Shown here: in pieces, positions 52,796 through 61,669 of the stretch
Position numbering within the stretch: position 1 is the first letter of the stretch
Layout of the letters: every line of letters begins with the position of its first letter
DNA from: Demequina lutea
GTDB lineage: Bacteria > Actinomycetota > Actinomycetes > Actinomycetales > Demequinaceae
Assembly: GCF_013409005.1 (NCBI RefSeq)
Contig: NZ_JACBZO010000001.1
Coordinates: forward strand, 1,240,001-1,304,000
Length of the DNA stretch: 64,000 bases
Direction: 5' to 3'
Program-made: the position numbers and the translations under genes
Notes under the pieces: generated by a model
What the model saw: the letters and a program-made list of their open reading frames with translations, nothing else
Databases searched by the model: none
What the model was told of the DNA's origin: nothing

Positions 52796-54271
52796 GTGGT
52801 GAGCAATCCCGGTGGTGAAGATCGACGCGACGATGACGCTCGGCCGCAGGGCCAACGTCGGCCGATGCCTCCGTCGATTGAGCCAAGGAAGAGCGGGTCC
52901 GCGGGTGCTCCGGTGCCCGAACCACCAAGAGACGCGCCTCGCCCGCGTGCGGTGCCGCCGCGTAGGTCGGTGCAGGACTCTCGCGGGCGTCCCGCTCGGG
53001 CGGACATCACCAGGCAAGGTTCGGACTGGCCGTCCGCGTCGAGACCGTCCACCCCGCGCTCGTCCGCAATGCCGCCCAGCGAGTCACGCCCGCCAAGGGC
53101 GCCAACACCGCATGCTCTGTCACCGCATGCTCCGTCACCGACCGCGCAGTCGCCCAGGGCATCGGTATCGCACACGCCGCTACCCTCACCTCGCACACCC
53201 TCACCTCGCACACCCTCTCCTCGCACCTCCTCATCGCGCGCCCCCCACACGCGGCCCCCGGACGGCCCACCTCTGCGGCCAGCTCCGCAAGAGCGCAGGC
53301 CCTCCGCGAGGCTGGAGGTGCCGCGCAAGGCCCGACGCTCCCGCTGGCGTCGCGTACGGGGCGTACTCCTCGCGCTCGTCGCGGTCCTGGTGGTGTCGGC
53401 CGTCGCGATCAATGCGTGGGTTGAGCATCGGATCACGACGGTGGACGCGCTCAGTGGCGCCGCCAATACGCCCGGTCAGACGTATCTCATCGTCGGCTCC
53501 GACTCGAGGGCGGGGTGGATGAACGACGGCACAGTGGGTGCGCGCACGGACACCATCATGGTGATGCACCAACCCGTCCACGGTCCCACCGCGCTCATTT
53601 CGATCCCTCGCGACTCGTATGTCGCCATCCCAGGTCACGGGCAGAACAAGATCAATGCGGCCTTCGCGTTCGGTGGCCCCCAGCTGCTGGTACAGACCGT
53701 CGAGCAACTGACGGGCCTCACGATCGACCGCTATGTTGAGGTCGGATTTCTCGGCGTCGAGGACGTGGTCAATGGGCTCGGAGGGGTCAACCTGTGTTAC
53801 GACGCCGACGTGAATGACCCCTACAGCACACTCGTCTGGCAAGCGGGATGCCATCAGGCAGACGGGGCGACAGCCCTCGCTTTCTCACGCATGCGCTACG
53901 CGGATCCGCTGGGGGACATCGGCCGCACACAGCGTCAGCAACAGGTGTTGTCGGCGGTGGCAAAAAAGGCCCTGAGCCCCTCGACTTTCCTCAATCCGTT
54001 CAAGGCGAAGAGAGTGGCCGAGGCGGGCCTGCAGAGCTTCAGGGTGAGCAACGGCACGCACACTCTCGACCTCGCGCGAATGGCCAGTGTGTTCAACGCC
54101 GCCAGGGGCGCCGATGCCGTGACAGGCACTCCGCCCATCGCCACAATCGACTACCAAGTGGCCGGTGTCGGCTCATGTGTCCTGCTCGATCCAAAGACCG
54201 TCGGCGAGTTTTGGACTCAAATCGCCGCGGGCACCTACGCGCCAGGCACCCACACGGGTGGGATCGGGTAG
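52796..54271 (+). CDS. LytR-CpsA-Psr family protein (glycopolymer transferase)
   Basis: A 491-residue protein. The first 185 residues are a cytoplasmic, Pro/Arg/Ser-rich tail with repeated SPRTPSPRT-like units; one membrane helix follows (about 188-206), then the LCP catalytic domain. It carries LIVGSDSRAG, GARTDTIMVMH, SIPRDSYV and GRTQRQQQVL, which line the polyprenyl-phosphate pocket. LCP proteins attach teichoic acids, arabinogalactan or capsule to peptidoglycan. Paired GTGs at 52796 and 52799 are alternative starts. The long tail is unusual and may bind partners or be phosphorylated. Confidence 0.92.
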   Translation: MVSNPGGEDRRDDDARPQGQRRPMPPSIEPRKSGSAGAPVPEPPRDAPRPRAVPPRRSVQDSRGRPARADITRQGSDWPSASRPSTPRSSAMPPSESRPPRAPTPHALSPHAPSPTAQSPRASVSHTPLPSPRTPSPRTPSPRTSSSRAPHTRPPDGPPLRPAPQERRPSARLEVPRKARRSRWRRVRGVLLALVAVLVVSAVAINAWVEHRITTVDALSGAANTPGQTYLIVGSDSRAGWMNDGTVGARTDTIMVMHQPVHGPTALISIPRDSYVAIPGHGQNKINAAFAFGGPQLLVQTVEQLTGLTIDRYVEVGFLGVEDVVNGLGGVNLCYDADVNDPYSTLVWQAGCHQADGATALAFSRMRYADPLGDIGRTQRQQQVLSAVAKKALSPSTFLNPFKAKRVAEAGLQSFRVSNGTHTLDLARMASVFNAARGADAVTGTPPIATIDYQVAGVGSCVLLDPKTVGEFWTQIAAGTYAPGTHTGGIG

Positions 54272-54515
54272 GGCGGGAGCGAGAGGCGATCAAAGTGATG
54301 AGCGCCCCCACGTTGTAGTGGCACTCGGGCAGGGAGTGCGCCACATCCTTGTCGTTCCGTCATCGAGAACTCTGAGCGCCGATGGGAAACCAGCCTGGTT
54401 TTTCGTGCGTTAATGGGGTGACCTATTCTCGAGCAGGGCAGTTCCGATGTCCCACTGGGCGAGAGCCGCGGCGCGGCGTTACATGAGGCCGAGGCCTGAG
54501 GAGGGACGTCGAGGG

Positions 54516-55934
54516 ATGCACCAGGAAACACACGCGCCCAAGGTCGGTTGGATGACTTCCGAACGTGTTCGCGACTACGTGACCGTGTGGACGGTCGTGC
54601 TCTTGATGTCTGGACAGGGCTTCCGGTACTTGATGGGCCTTCCTGCCTACGCGGTGTTATGCGTCATCACAGTGGCGGCCGTCGCCGCGACGATGCGCAC
54701 GTCGATGTCGGGTCTGAGGCTTCCCGTGCTGCTCTCGGCCTTCCTGGGGCTCGCAGTTGCCAGCGTCTTATGGTCTGCGACTCGGGCAGTCACGGCGCTG
54801 GCCGTCGCGGTGCTGCTGGCGACCACCTACGTGGCAGTCGCAACCGTACGCCGCACGAGCGGGGCGCGATTCATGGAATTGCTGTACCGAGGGTTCCAAG
54901 TCAGTCTCTTCGGGGGTGTCGCTTTCGAGGGCGTCGTGACCTTTGTCGTGAGGCACCCGATCGCCCCTCTCGTCGGTGATCTGGGGAGCCTGGCCAGCAA
55001 CGTTTCTGGCAATCCGAGCCTTATGTGGTCGCGGGACATGTTGCTCTCTGGAGGTCCGCTCGAAGGATTCGTCGGGAACCGCAACCCCTTTGCAGCGATC
55101 GCGCTGTTTGCGGCAATCACAGCCGTGGTGTTGCTCATGGAGCGGCGAATTCGAGTCATCGACGGGGTCGCGACGTTGGTAACGGCCGGAGCGGTTCACT
55201 TGCTGACTCAATCCGCCACGGTCACGATCGCGATTGCATATCTCACCGCCCTCGTCATCGCCGCGCTCGTCATTCGTCGCGTGACACTTCGCGCCAAGAA
55301 AATCCTCTCATTCGCTGTTCTCGCATGCACAGCGGTCGCCGGGGTTTTGACCGTCAAGTTCCATGCCGAGCTCTTCGCGATGGTCGACCGAAGCCCGGAA
55401 GCCTCCTTCCGCACCGACATCTGGCGCCAGGTGTCCGCCGTCGCCGAGCAGCGCCCAGAGGGCTGGGGATACGTGGGGTACTGGCCGGTCTGGGAACAGC
55501 CCTACCGGGGGATCGTCGAGCGGTATGGCTTGGTGGTCACTCACGCGCACAACGCCTTCCTCGACTCGTGGCTTCAACTCGGACTCATCGGGCTCGCGCT
55601 TCTCGCCGGGCTGCTCTTGCTCACGTTCGGGAGCGCCTGGCGGCTCGTCGAACGAGCGGGCCGTGGCGACACGTTCATCCCCTTGGGGTGGGTCATGCTG
55701 ACTGCAGCGCTGGCGTTGCAGGCGCTCACCGAGTCGCGATTGCTGGTAGAGGGCGGTTGGTACATGCTCGTCGCCTTGTATTGCTCCGCACCGCAAGTGT
55801 TTGCGCTGACAATCGTGGATCCGGAGTATGTCCACTCTGTAGACCGCCTAGCAGCGACACGTACCGGTATTGGGGGTGCGGTCACGAACGTGACTGCTCA
55901 GAAGGCGAAGCGCGCCACGCGCGCCGTGCCCTAA
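54516..55934 (+). CDS. O-antigen ligase/polymerase-like membrane protein (Wzy/WaaL type)
   Basis: A 472-residue polytopic protein with about ten to twelve membrane spans. A large loop before the last spans holds FRTDIWRQVSA, EGWGYVGYWPVW and THAHNAFLDSWLQLGLIGLA, the typical Wzy_C ligase region with the functional His and Arg. The ATG at 54516 follows GAGGAGGG by ten bases; upstream in-frame starts have no ribosome site. It follows the LCP gene on the same strand, which suggests a surface polysaccharide pathway, but no glycosyltransferases are in the window. Confidence 0.85.
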   Translation: MHQETHAPKVGWMTSERVRDYVTVWTVVLLMSGQGFRYLMGLPAYAVLCVITVAAVAATMRTSMSGLRLPVLLSAFLGLAVASVLWSATRAVTALAVAVLLATTYVAVATVRRTSGARFMELLYRGFQVSLFGGVAFEGVVTFVVRHPIAPLVGDLGSLASNVSGNPSLMWSRDMLLSGGPLEGFVGNRNPFAAIALFAAITAVVLLMERRIRVIDGVATLVTAGAVHLLTQSATVTIAIAYLTALVIAALVIRRVTLRAKKILSFAVLACTAVAGVLTVKFHAELFAMVDRSPEASFRTDIWRQVSAVAEQRPEGWGYVGYWPVWEQPYRGIVERYGLVVTHAHNAFLDSWLQLGLIGLALLAGLLLLTFGSAWRLVERAGRGDTFIPLGWVMLTAALALQALTESRLLVEGGWYMLVALYCSAPQVFALTIVDPEYVHSVDRLAATRTGIGGAVTNVTAQKAKRATRAVP

Positions 55935-55959
55935 CGCGTGGGGTCATCGGGAAGGGTGG

Positions 55960-56220
55960 TGGTCAGACCCCAGCGCACGGCCTTCGTGGCAAGCGCTCCG
56001 CCCACTTCGCCCGCCCACCGTGGCAAGCGACTGTGGATGTCGAGTGCCGCGGTCAGTTCGGCGGTCGTGGTAGGCACGTCCGTCGCGTCGATCCTCATCG
56101 ATGAATTCGCCAGACATGATCATGTTGAGAGCCGCCTTGAGGTCAGCGTCTGACTCACAGAACTCACCAGGGCGATAGCCGCTCGGCAGGAGTGCGACGG
56201 CTTCCGCTCTACGGGCTGAG
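55960..56220 (-). pseudogene. Scrambled duplicate of mpaB-like and glgP segments
   Basis: Three consecutive blocks resemble downstream genes in the same order. 55965-56042 matches the end of the oxygenase gene (56770-56850). 56043-56088 matches its middle (57010-57055). 56100-56210 matches glgP near its 3' end (57888-57990), with the peptide SGYRPGEFCESDADLKAALN against SGYHPDEFYESDADLKAALD. The blocks are out of frame with one another and not expressed as either protein. Confidence 0.75.
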
Positions 56221-56741
56221 TTCGAGCGCCCACGCGTTGACTGTGAGTGTCGTTCCCCTGAAAGGGAACGACTCGATTCCATGGTTCTTGAATCCTGCGC
56301 TCGAGCACAGATGGTTCGAAGCGGCGTTGTCTACCGAAGGAAACGCGGTGAGCAATCGCCTTTCTCCGTGTGAACGGGCATCCGTGATGAGCAGCGCGAC
56401 CGCGGACTTCGCTATGCCTCGGCCTTGCGCCTCGGGCACTACGCCCCATCCCGCCTCGTAGACGGGCTGGTCGCGCCACGTGGTGAGCCACCATCCCACG
56501 CCTCCGACAACCCCTCGTCGGCGTCGTTGCCAGATTCAATGATTGCGAACATCCGCGCCTCACCCGTGCCCCACATGCGCACGTAGCGCAGCTGGCGGGC
56601 CTCGACGGCTTTGTCGGTCTCGGGCCCGCCGACGTACTGGGTCATGGCGAGGGTGTTCGAATGATGAAGAATGCCGACGTCACCAGCTTGCCACGGCCGC
56701 AGCCTGATCCCGCGCGCACCGGCACTTCCCATCGAGGTCAT
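56209..56741 (-). pseudogene. GNAT acetyltransferase with a frameshift
   Basis: From the ATG at 56739-56741 the first frame reads IRLRPWQAGDVGILHHSNTL to MFAIIESGNDADEG; the rest, WWLTTWRDQPVYEAGWGVVP then EAQGRGIAKSAVALLI with the acetyl-CoA loop, is in another frame, shifted near 56516. Together they make a normal GNAT of about 175 residues. The start overlaps the oxygenase stop by four bases (ATGA), so it was once coupled to it. A single-base sequencing or real deletion would explain the break. Confidence 0.75.
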
Positions 56742-57613
56742 AGCGTGGGGTAGTCGGGCAGTGCCGCGCTCAGACCCCAGCGCACGGCCTTGGTAGCGAG
56801 CGCCCCGCCCCGCTCTCCCGCCCAATGTGGCAAGCGGCTGTGGATGTCGAGTTCGTCGCGGGCCCACGCAGGCAACAAAGCCACGCCACCAGCGGCGATG
56901 AGCGCGTAGGGCGCGCGTGCGGTCCACGGTAGTGGCGGCTCGCGCAACAGAAAGTGCGCCGTGTCCTTCGCGGCCTCGGACGCCGCGAGTTCTGGTCGGT
57001 ACCGGTCGAGCGCTGCGGCGAGTTCTGCGGTCGTGGTGGGCACGTCCGTCGCCCCAAGGGCAACCGCGACCCGCGCCGCTTGGCTCACATACTCATCGGC
57101 CTGGGAAGGGCTCAACGGGCGCGCACCGTACCGCTGGTGGGCGGTGAGGAACGAGTCGGCCTCTGCGATGTGTACCCAGGTGAGCAAGTGCGGGTCGCTT
57201 GCGCTGTAGGGGCGGCCGTCGGGGGCCTTTCCGCGCACGCGTTCGTGGACGGCGCGAATGCGATCGATCATGGCCTGGGCATCGTCCGCCGCCCCGAACG
57301 TCGTATATGCGATGAAGGTCGACGTGCGCTCGAGCCGACCCCACGGGTCGCCTCGATACCCGGAGTGGCCCGCGACACCCGCCATGGTCAGCGGGTGGAG
57401 CGACTGCAACAGAAGGGCGCGCAGGCCACCCACCCACATGGAGGCATCCCCGTGGACGCGACGAATCGCGGAGCCCTTGGGGAACCAGCGCGGTCCCGGC
57501 GTCTCGTGAACTAGCCTGCGCGCGTCGTGCCCATTGGGTCCGGCGACGCGCGCAAACAACGCCTCGCCGACTCGCGAGCGGACGCGTGCGACGGGGCTTG
57601 CTGAGGTAGTCAC
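56738..57613 (-). CDS. MpaB-type oxygenase (DUF2236)
   Basis: A 291-residue protein from a GTG preceded by GGAAGT; longer upstream frames overlap glgP. Features of the family are RRVHGDASMWVGGLRALLLQ, SLHPLTMAGVAGHSGYRGDP with probable haem-ligand His, and LTWVHIAEADSFL. Related proteins include the latex-clearing/MpaB type haem oxygenases; natural substrates in actinobacteria are mostly unknown. Parts of it are duplicated at 55.96-56.09 kb. It is followed by glgP 23 bases upstream on the same strand, so they may share a transcript. Confidence 0.82.
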   Translation of the reverse strand: MTTSASPVARVRSRVGEALFARVAGPNGHDARRLVHETPGPRWFPKGSAIRRVHGDASMWVGGLRALLLQSLHPLTMAGVAGHSGYRGDPWGRLERTSTFIAYTTFGAADDAQAMIDRIRAVHERVRGKAPDGRPYSASDPHLLTWVHIAEADSFLTAHQRYGARPLSPSQADEYVSQAARVAVALGATDVPTTTAELAAALDRYRPELAASEAAKDTAHFLLREPPLPWTARAPYALIAAGGVALLPAWARDELDIHSRLPHWAGERGGALATKAVRWGLSAALPDYPTL

Positions 57614-57635
57614 ACTTCCAGTATCACCCCGCGCG

Positions 57636-60110
57636 TCAGGCGTTCTGGTCGATTGGCTTGGCCTTCCAGATGCGGTCGAGGTAGTCCCGAATGGAGCGAT
57701 CCGAGGAGAAGAAGCCGCTGCGGGCGACGTTGAGGACCGCGGAGCGGCTCCACGCGTCCTGATCGGCGTACGCCGCCTCGACCTTGGCCTGCGCGTCAAG
57801 GTAGGACCTGAAGTCCGCGAGCGCCATGAACCGATCGTGCTCGGTGAGGTCGGCGAAGATGGACGTCACGGCGCCGCCTTGGTCCCCGCCCGTGAATGCC
57901 CCAGACGCGATCATGTCGAGCGCCGCCTTGAGGTCCGCATCGGACTCGTAGAACTCGTCCGGGTGATAGCCGCTTGCCTGGAGCGCGGCGGCTGCCGGCT
58001 CATCCATGCCGAACAGGAAGAAGTTCTCGTCGCCAACGAGCTTGCGGATCTCGACGTTCGCGCCGTCGTCCGTCCCGATGGTCAAGGCGCCATTCAACGC
58101 GAACTTCATGTTGCCGGTGCCGGATGCTTCCTTGCCGGCGAGCGAGATCTGCTCGGAGAGATCGGCAGCGGGGATGAGTACCTCGGCGAGGGTCACGTTG
58201 TAGTTCGCGGGGAACGCGACCTTGAGGCGGCCCTTGAGCGACGCGTCGGCGTTGATGGTGCGGCCTACCGCATTGATGAGCTCGATGGTCTCCTTGGCGC
58301 GCACGTACCCGGGTGCGGCCTTCGCTCCGAACACGAAGGTGCGGGGTGTGACCGAGTCCAGGGGGATGCGTCCTGAGCATATTCCCTCGTAAACCGAAAC
58401 AATGTGCAGCAGCTTGAGGCTCTGGCGCTTGTATTCGTGGAGGCGCTTGACCATGGCGTCGACCATGCCGTCGCCCGCCAACTCGATGTCGCCTCGCTTG
58501 GCCAGGACTCCCGCGAGTCTGACCTTGTTCGAGCTCTTGATCTCCCGGAAGCGGCGCCTGAATTCGGCATCGTCGGCGAGCGGCTCGAGGCGGCTCAACT
58601 GGTCGAGATCGGTGATCCAGCCATCGCCGATCGCCTCGGTGATGAGTCCGGACAGCCCCGGGTTGGAGAGGCGAACAAAGCGCCTCGGGGTGATGCCGTT
58701 GGTCACGTTGGTGAACTTCTCCGGCCACATCTGCGCGAAGTCGACGAGCAGCTTCTCGGCCAACAATTTAGAGTGCAGGGCGGCCACCCCATTGACCTTG
58801 AAGCCTGCGACCGTGGCCAGGTGCGCCATTCGCACCGCCCTGACGGGATGCTCGGCGACGATCGACATGCGCCTGACGCGGAGCTCATCGCCAGGGTACG
58901 CGGCACGTACCTGGTCGACGAATTCATCGTTGATCTGGTAAATGATCTCGAGGTGGCGCGGGAGCAACTTGCCGAGGAGGTCGGTCGGCCACACCTCAAG
59001 CGCCTCAGGAAGCAGCGTGTGGCACGTATAGGCGAAGACCTGTTGCGTGATGCCCCAGGCCTTGTCCCAGTCCCAGCCCCTCTCATCGATGAGGATGCGC
59101 ATGAGCTCGGGCACCGCAATGACCGGGTGAGTGTCGTTGAGTTGCCACGTGACGCGGTTGGGCAGGTTCTCGAGCGGGTAGTCGGGCGGCAAGACGTTGG
59201 TCAGGAAGTCGCGGAGCGACGCCGCGACGAAGAAGTACTGCTGCTGCAGACGCAGTTCCTTTCCTTGAGGCGTCGAGTCTTCGGGGTAGATCACCTTGGA
59301 GATGTTCTCCGCGAAGGTCTGGGCGCGGACGGCCTCCTCGTAGTCGCCCTCGTTGAAGATCTGGAGGTCGAACGCTCGCGTCGCCTTGGCGCTCCAGAGG
59401 CGGAGCGTGTTGACGCGACCGTTGCGGTAGCCGGGCACCATGTAGTTATACGGGACGGCCATGACGTGCCAGTCGGGGAGCCAAGCGCGTGCTCCCTCGG
59501 CGCCGCCGTGGGCCTTCTTGGTGTGACCACCAAAGTGCACCTCCACCGCGTTTTCAGGGTGGGCGATCTCCCAAGGCGAACCAAGGCGCAACCAGTCATC
59601 CGGCTTCTCAACCTGTTTGCCGTCCACGAAGGTCTGACGGAAGATGCCGTACTCGTAGCGAATGCCATAGCCGATCGAGGGCACGTTGAGTGTCGCGAGC
59701 GAGTCGATGAAGCACGCGGCGAGGCGGCCGAGGCCGCCGTTGCCGAGACCAGGCTCAATCTCGACGCCGCGCAATTCTTCGATGTCGATCCCGAGGCCTC
59801 GGAGGGACTCGGCGGCGATGGAGTCGAGATTCGCGGCCAGCATGCTGTTCTCGAGTTGGGGGCCCAACAGGAACTCCGCTGACAGGTACGCGACGGTCTT
59901 GGCCTGGTCGGTGTACTGGTTGCGCAGCGTCTCGAGCCATCTCGTCATCAGGTAGTGACGAACGGTCTTGGCGAGCGCCAGGTACTTGTCATTATCAGAG
60001 GCCCGATCGAGATCGACGCCCTGGCTGAAGTTGAGTTCGCGGAGGAACTCCCTGGTAAAGCTCTCGACGGTGTGCTCGCGTGCCGCAACGGGCGGAGTGT
60101 TCTCATTCAC
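57636..60110 (-). CDS. glgP: Glycogen/alpha-glucan phosphorylase
   Basis: An 824-residue enzyme that releases glucose-1-phosphate from alpha-1,4-glucans. The PLP lysine lies in EASGTGNMKFALNGALTIGT, and GLGNGGLGRLAACFIDS and TNGITPRRFVRLSNP are conserved. Length equals E. coli GlgP/MalP. The GTG start at 60108-60110 was chosen because the family homology begins there; no strong ribosome site is present. It is divergent from the LacI-type gene, and an operator-like AACCGGT lies in the shared upstream region, so joint control by sugar is likely. Confidence 0.92.
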   Translation of the reverse strand: MNENTPPVAAREHTVESFTREFLRELNFSQGVDLDRASDNDKYLALAKTVRHYLMTRWLETLRNQYTDQAKTVAYLSAEFLLGPQLENSMLAANLDSIAAESLRGLGIDIEELRGVEIEPGLGNGGLGRLAACFIDSLATLNVPSIGYGIRYEYGIFRQTFVDGKQVEKPDDWLRLGSPWEIAHPENAVEVHFGGHTKKAHGGAEGARAWLPDWHVMAVPYNYMVPGYRNGRVNTLRLWSAKATRAFDLQIFNEGDYEEAVRAQTFAENISKVIYPEDSTPQGKELRLQQQYFFVAASLRDFLTNVLPPDYPLENLPNRVTWQLNDTHPVIAVPELMRILIDERGWDWDKAWGITQQVFAYTCHTLLPEALEVWPTDLLGKLLPRHLEIIYQINDEFVDQVRAAYPGDELRVRRMSIVAEHPVRAVRMAHLATVAGFKVNGVAALHSKLLAEKLLVDFAQMWPEKFTNVTNGITPRRFVRLSNPGLSGLITEAIGDGWITDLDQLSRLEPLADDAEFRRRFREIKSSNKVRLAGVLAKRGDIELAGDGMVDAMVKRLHEYKRQSLKLLHIVSVYEGICSGRIPLDSVTPRTFVFGAKAAPGYVRAKETIELINAVGRTINADASLKGRLKVAFPANYNVTLAEVLIPAADLSEQISLAGKEASGTGNMKFALNGALTIGTDDGANVEIRKLVGDENFFLFGMDEPAAAALQASGYHPDEFYESDADLKAALDMIASGAFTGGDQGGAVTSIFADLTEHDRFMALADFRSYLDAQAKVEAAYADQDAWSRSAVLNVARSGFFSSDRSIRDYLDRIWKAKPIDQNA

Positions 60111-60248
60111 AGGCACCAATGTAATCGCTTGCAGGCAGAACGTGAAGTCAATCGGCGTGGCGAAATTCGACGGCAATACGCCCGTAAGAGAACCGCAAGG
60201 AGGCTCAACACGGCGACCATCGTCGGCGGGCTTCAACGGGTCGTTCCA

Positions 60249-60262
60249 GCGAACCGGTATCC
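60249..60262. promoter_or_regulatory. Operator-like half-palindrome between glgP and the LacI-type gene
   Basis: GCGAACCGGTATCC shares AACCGGT with the two sites at 61.5 kb, one half being weaker. Position between divergent genes suits autoregulation and glgP control. Confidence 0.4.
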
Positions 60263-60307
60263 TCGCTGAATACTCCAATAGATGTTGGGTAGGGAAAGGG
60301 GCCCGTG

Positions 60308-61312
60308 ATGGCGACCATTGGCGATGTCGCACGTGAGGCGGGCGTTGCCCGGAGCACGGTCTCGTCGGTGTTGACGGGCCGAAAGTTCGTGAATCCAGAG
60401 ACCAAGGCGCGCGTCGAGGCGGCGATCGCCGCGCTGGACTACACGGTGAACCAGGGGGCTCGTGCCCTTGCCACGTCGCGGTCGATGACGCTTGGCCTCG
60501 TGGTGCGCTTTCACGAGTCTGAATTCAGCCCCGCTCTTGCCACCTACATCGTGGCGGTGACCGATGTGGCTCGCGCCAACGGGTATCGCACGCTGCTCTT
60601 GACCGACTTCGATGGCGCCGATGCCGTGCGAACTGTCATTAGAACCCGCCAGGTCGACGGTCTCGTGCTGCTCAATGTGGTCGAGGACGACGCGCGCATC
60701 GCTCCCATCGTGGACGCGGGCTTCCCCGCAGTGCTTGTGGGAATGCCCGCCGAGCCGAGCGGCATCGACGCAGTTGACCTCGACTTCTCAGCGGGTGCAC
60801 GCATGCTCGTGGATCACCTGGCGGACGCGGGCCACCGCGCGGCGACCTTTGTGACCTGGCCGGAAGAGGTCTTTGTGGCAGGAAGAACGTACGCGGCGCA
60901 CTTCAGGGATGCGTGTCTCGAGGAGGCTCGCAGCAGGGGCCTGGAGTTACGGGTTCTGCACGCCCCTGTGGGCCCTGAGGCGGTGAAGGACGCGCTGCGG
61001 CACTTGCTCGACACGGAGAAACGCCCGACGGCACTCATCGTTCACAACGATGCGGCGATCGCGATGCTCCCGCTGGTGCTCAGAGACCTGGGGCTTGACG
61101 TGCCGCGAGACTGCTCGGTCGTGAGTCTGCACTCTGCGGAGCTTGGGCGTCAGTTCGGGATTCCATACACGGCGGTTGAGTCTCAGCCGGAGCGCGTGTC
61201 AGAACTGGCGGTCGAGAAGTTGGTCGCCCGACTGGGCTCGCCGCCTGAAGCGGCATCGACGGTTCTTGTTGAGCCACCGTTGATCGTCAGGGGAAGTGTC
61301 GCGGGGCTCTAG
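60308..61312 (+). CDS. LacI-family transcriptional regulator
   Basis: A 334-residue repressor-type protein. The helix-turn-helix and hinge, TIGDVAREAGVARSTVSSVL followed by ALDYTVNQGARALAT, give the classic LacI fold, with a periplasmic-binding-like effector domain after it (SMTLGLVVRF to LVEPPLIVRGS). The ATG at 60308 follows GGGAAAGGGGCCC. It lies between glgP and a sugar ABC operon and near palindromes AACCGGTT, so it very likely controls both. The sugar is not identifiable; an alpha-glucoside such as maltose or trehalose is a guess from glgP. Confidence 0.92.
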   Translation: MATIGDVAREAGVARSTVSSVLTGRKFVNPETKARVEAAIAALDYTVNQGARALATSRSMTLGLVVRFHESEFSPALATYIVAVTDVARANGYRTLLLTDFDGADAVRTVIRTRQVDGLVLLNVVEDDARIAPIVDAGFPAVLVGMPAEPSGIDAVDLDFSAGARMLVDHLADAGHRAATFVTWPEEVFVAGRTYAAHFRDACLEEARSRGLELRVLHAPVGPEAVKDALRHLLDTEKRPTALIVHNDAAIAMLPLVLRDLGLDVPRDCSVVSLHSAELGRQFGIPYTAVESQPERVSELAVEKLVARLGSPPEAASTVLVEPPLIVRGSVAGL

Positions 61313-61475
61313 GGTCCCCCAGCGGAGGACTTCCCGGCCAGGCCAGGCGAGTGCAGCGCACGTCCGCGGGCGCCGTTGACGGTGATTACCAGATGAAATA
61401 CGCATCGTCGAGGCTCTGCGCGCGCGACGGCGACAACGCCAGCAACCCGCCTATATCAAATCGTTACCAAGCCAG

Positions 61476-61534
61476 GGAACCGGTTTGCTTGACGCGCGGC
61501 GATGCGTCGTGTCAGACTCAGCGAACCGGTTTGC
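61476..61534. promoter_or_regulatory. Two LacI-type operators upstream of the ABC operon
   Basis: GGAACCGGTTTGC at 61476-61488 and GCGAACCGGTTTGC at 61521-61534 share the palindrome AACCGGTT, centred 46 bases apart, about 135-190 bases before the binding-protein start. TTGCTTGAC and TTGCTGGCG overlap them and could be part of a promoter. Confidence 0.7.
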
Positions 61535-61669
61535 TGGCGAATACGGTCCCCGAAGCTGAGGGCCTCGCACTCGCAGGATGGCCCGGTGCTAGCGGTGACA
61601 CGGACCGGGCGTAGGAGCCTGGAACGGGCTTGCGAGCTAGTTCAACTCAACGAAGAGAGGAATCAGAAG

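Noticed and set aside
58404-59882. Plus-strand frame of 492 codons opposite glgP
   Set aside because: Shadow of glgP; the peptide is charged and repetitive without domain features.
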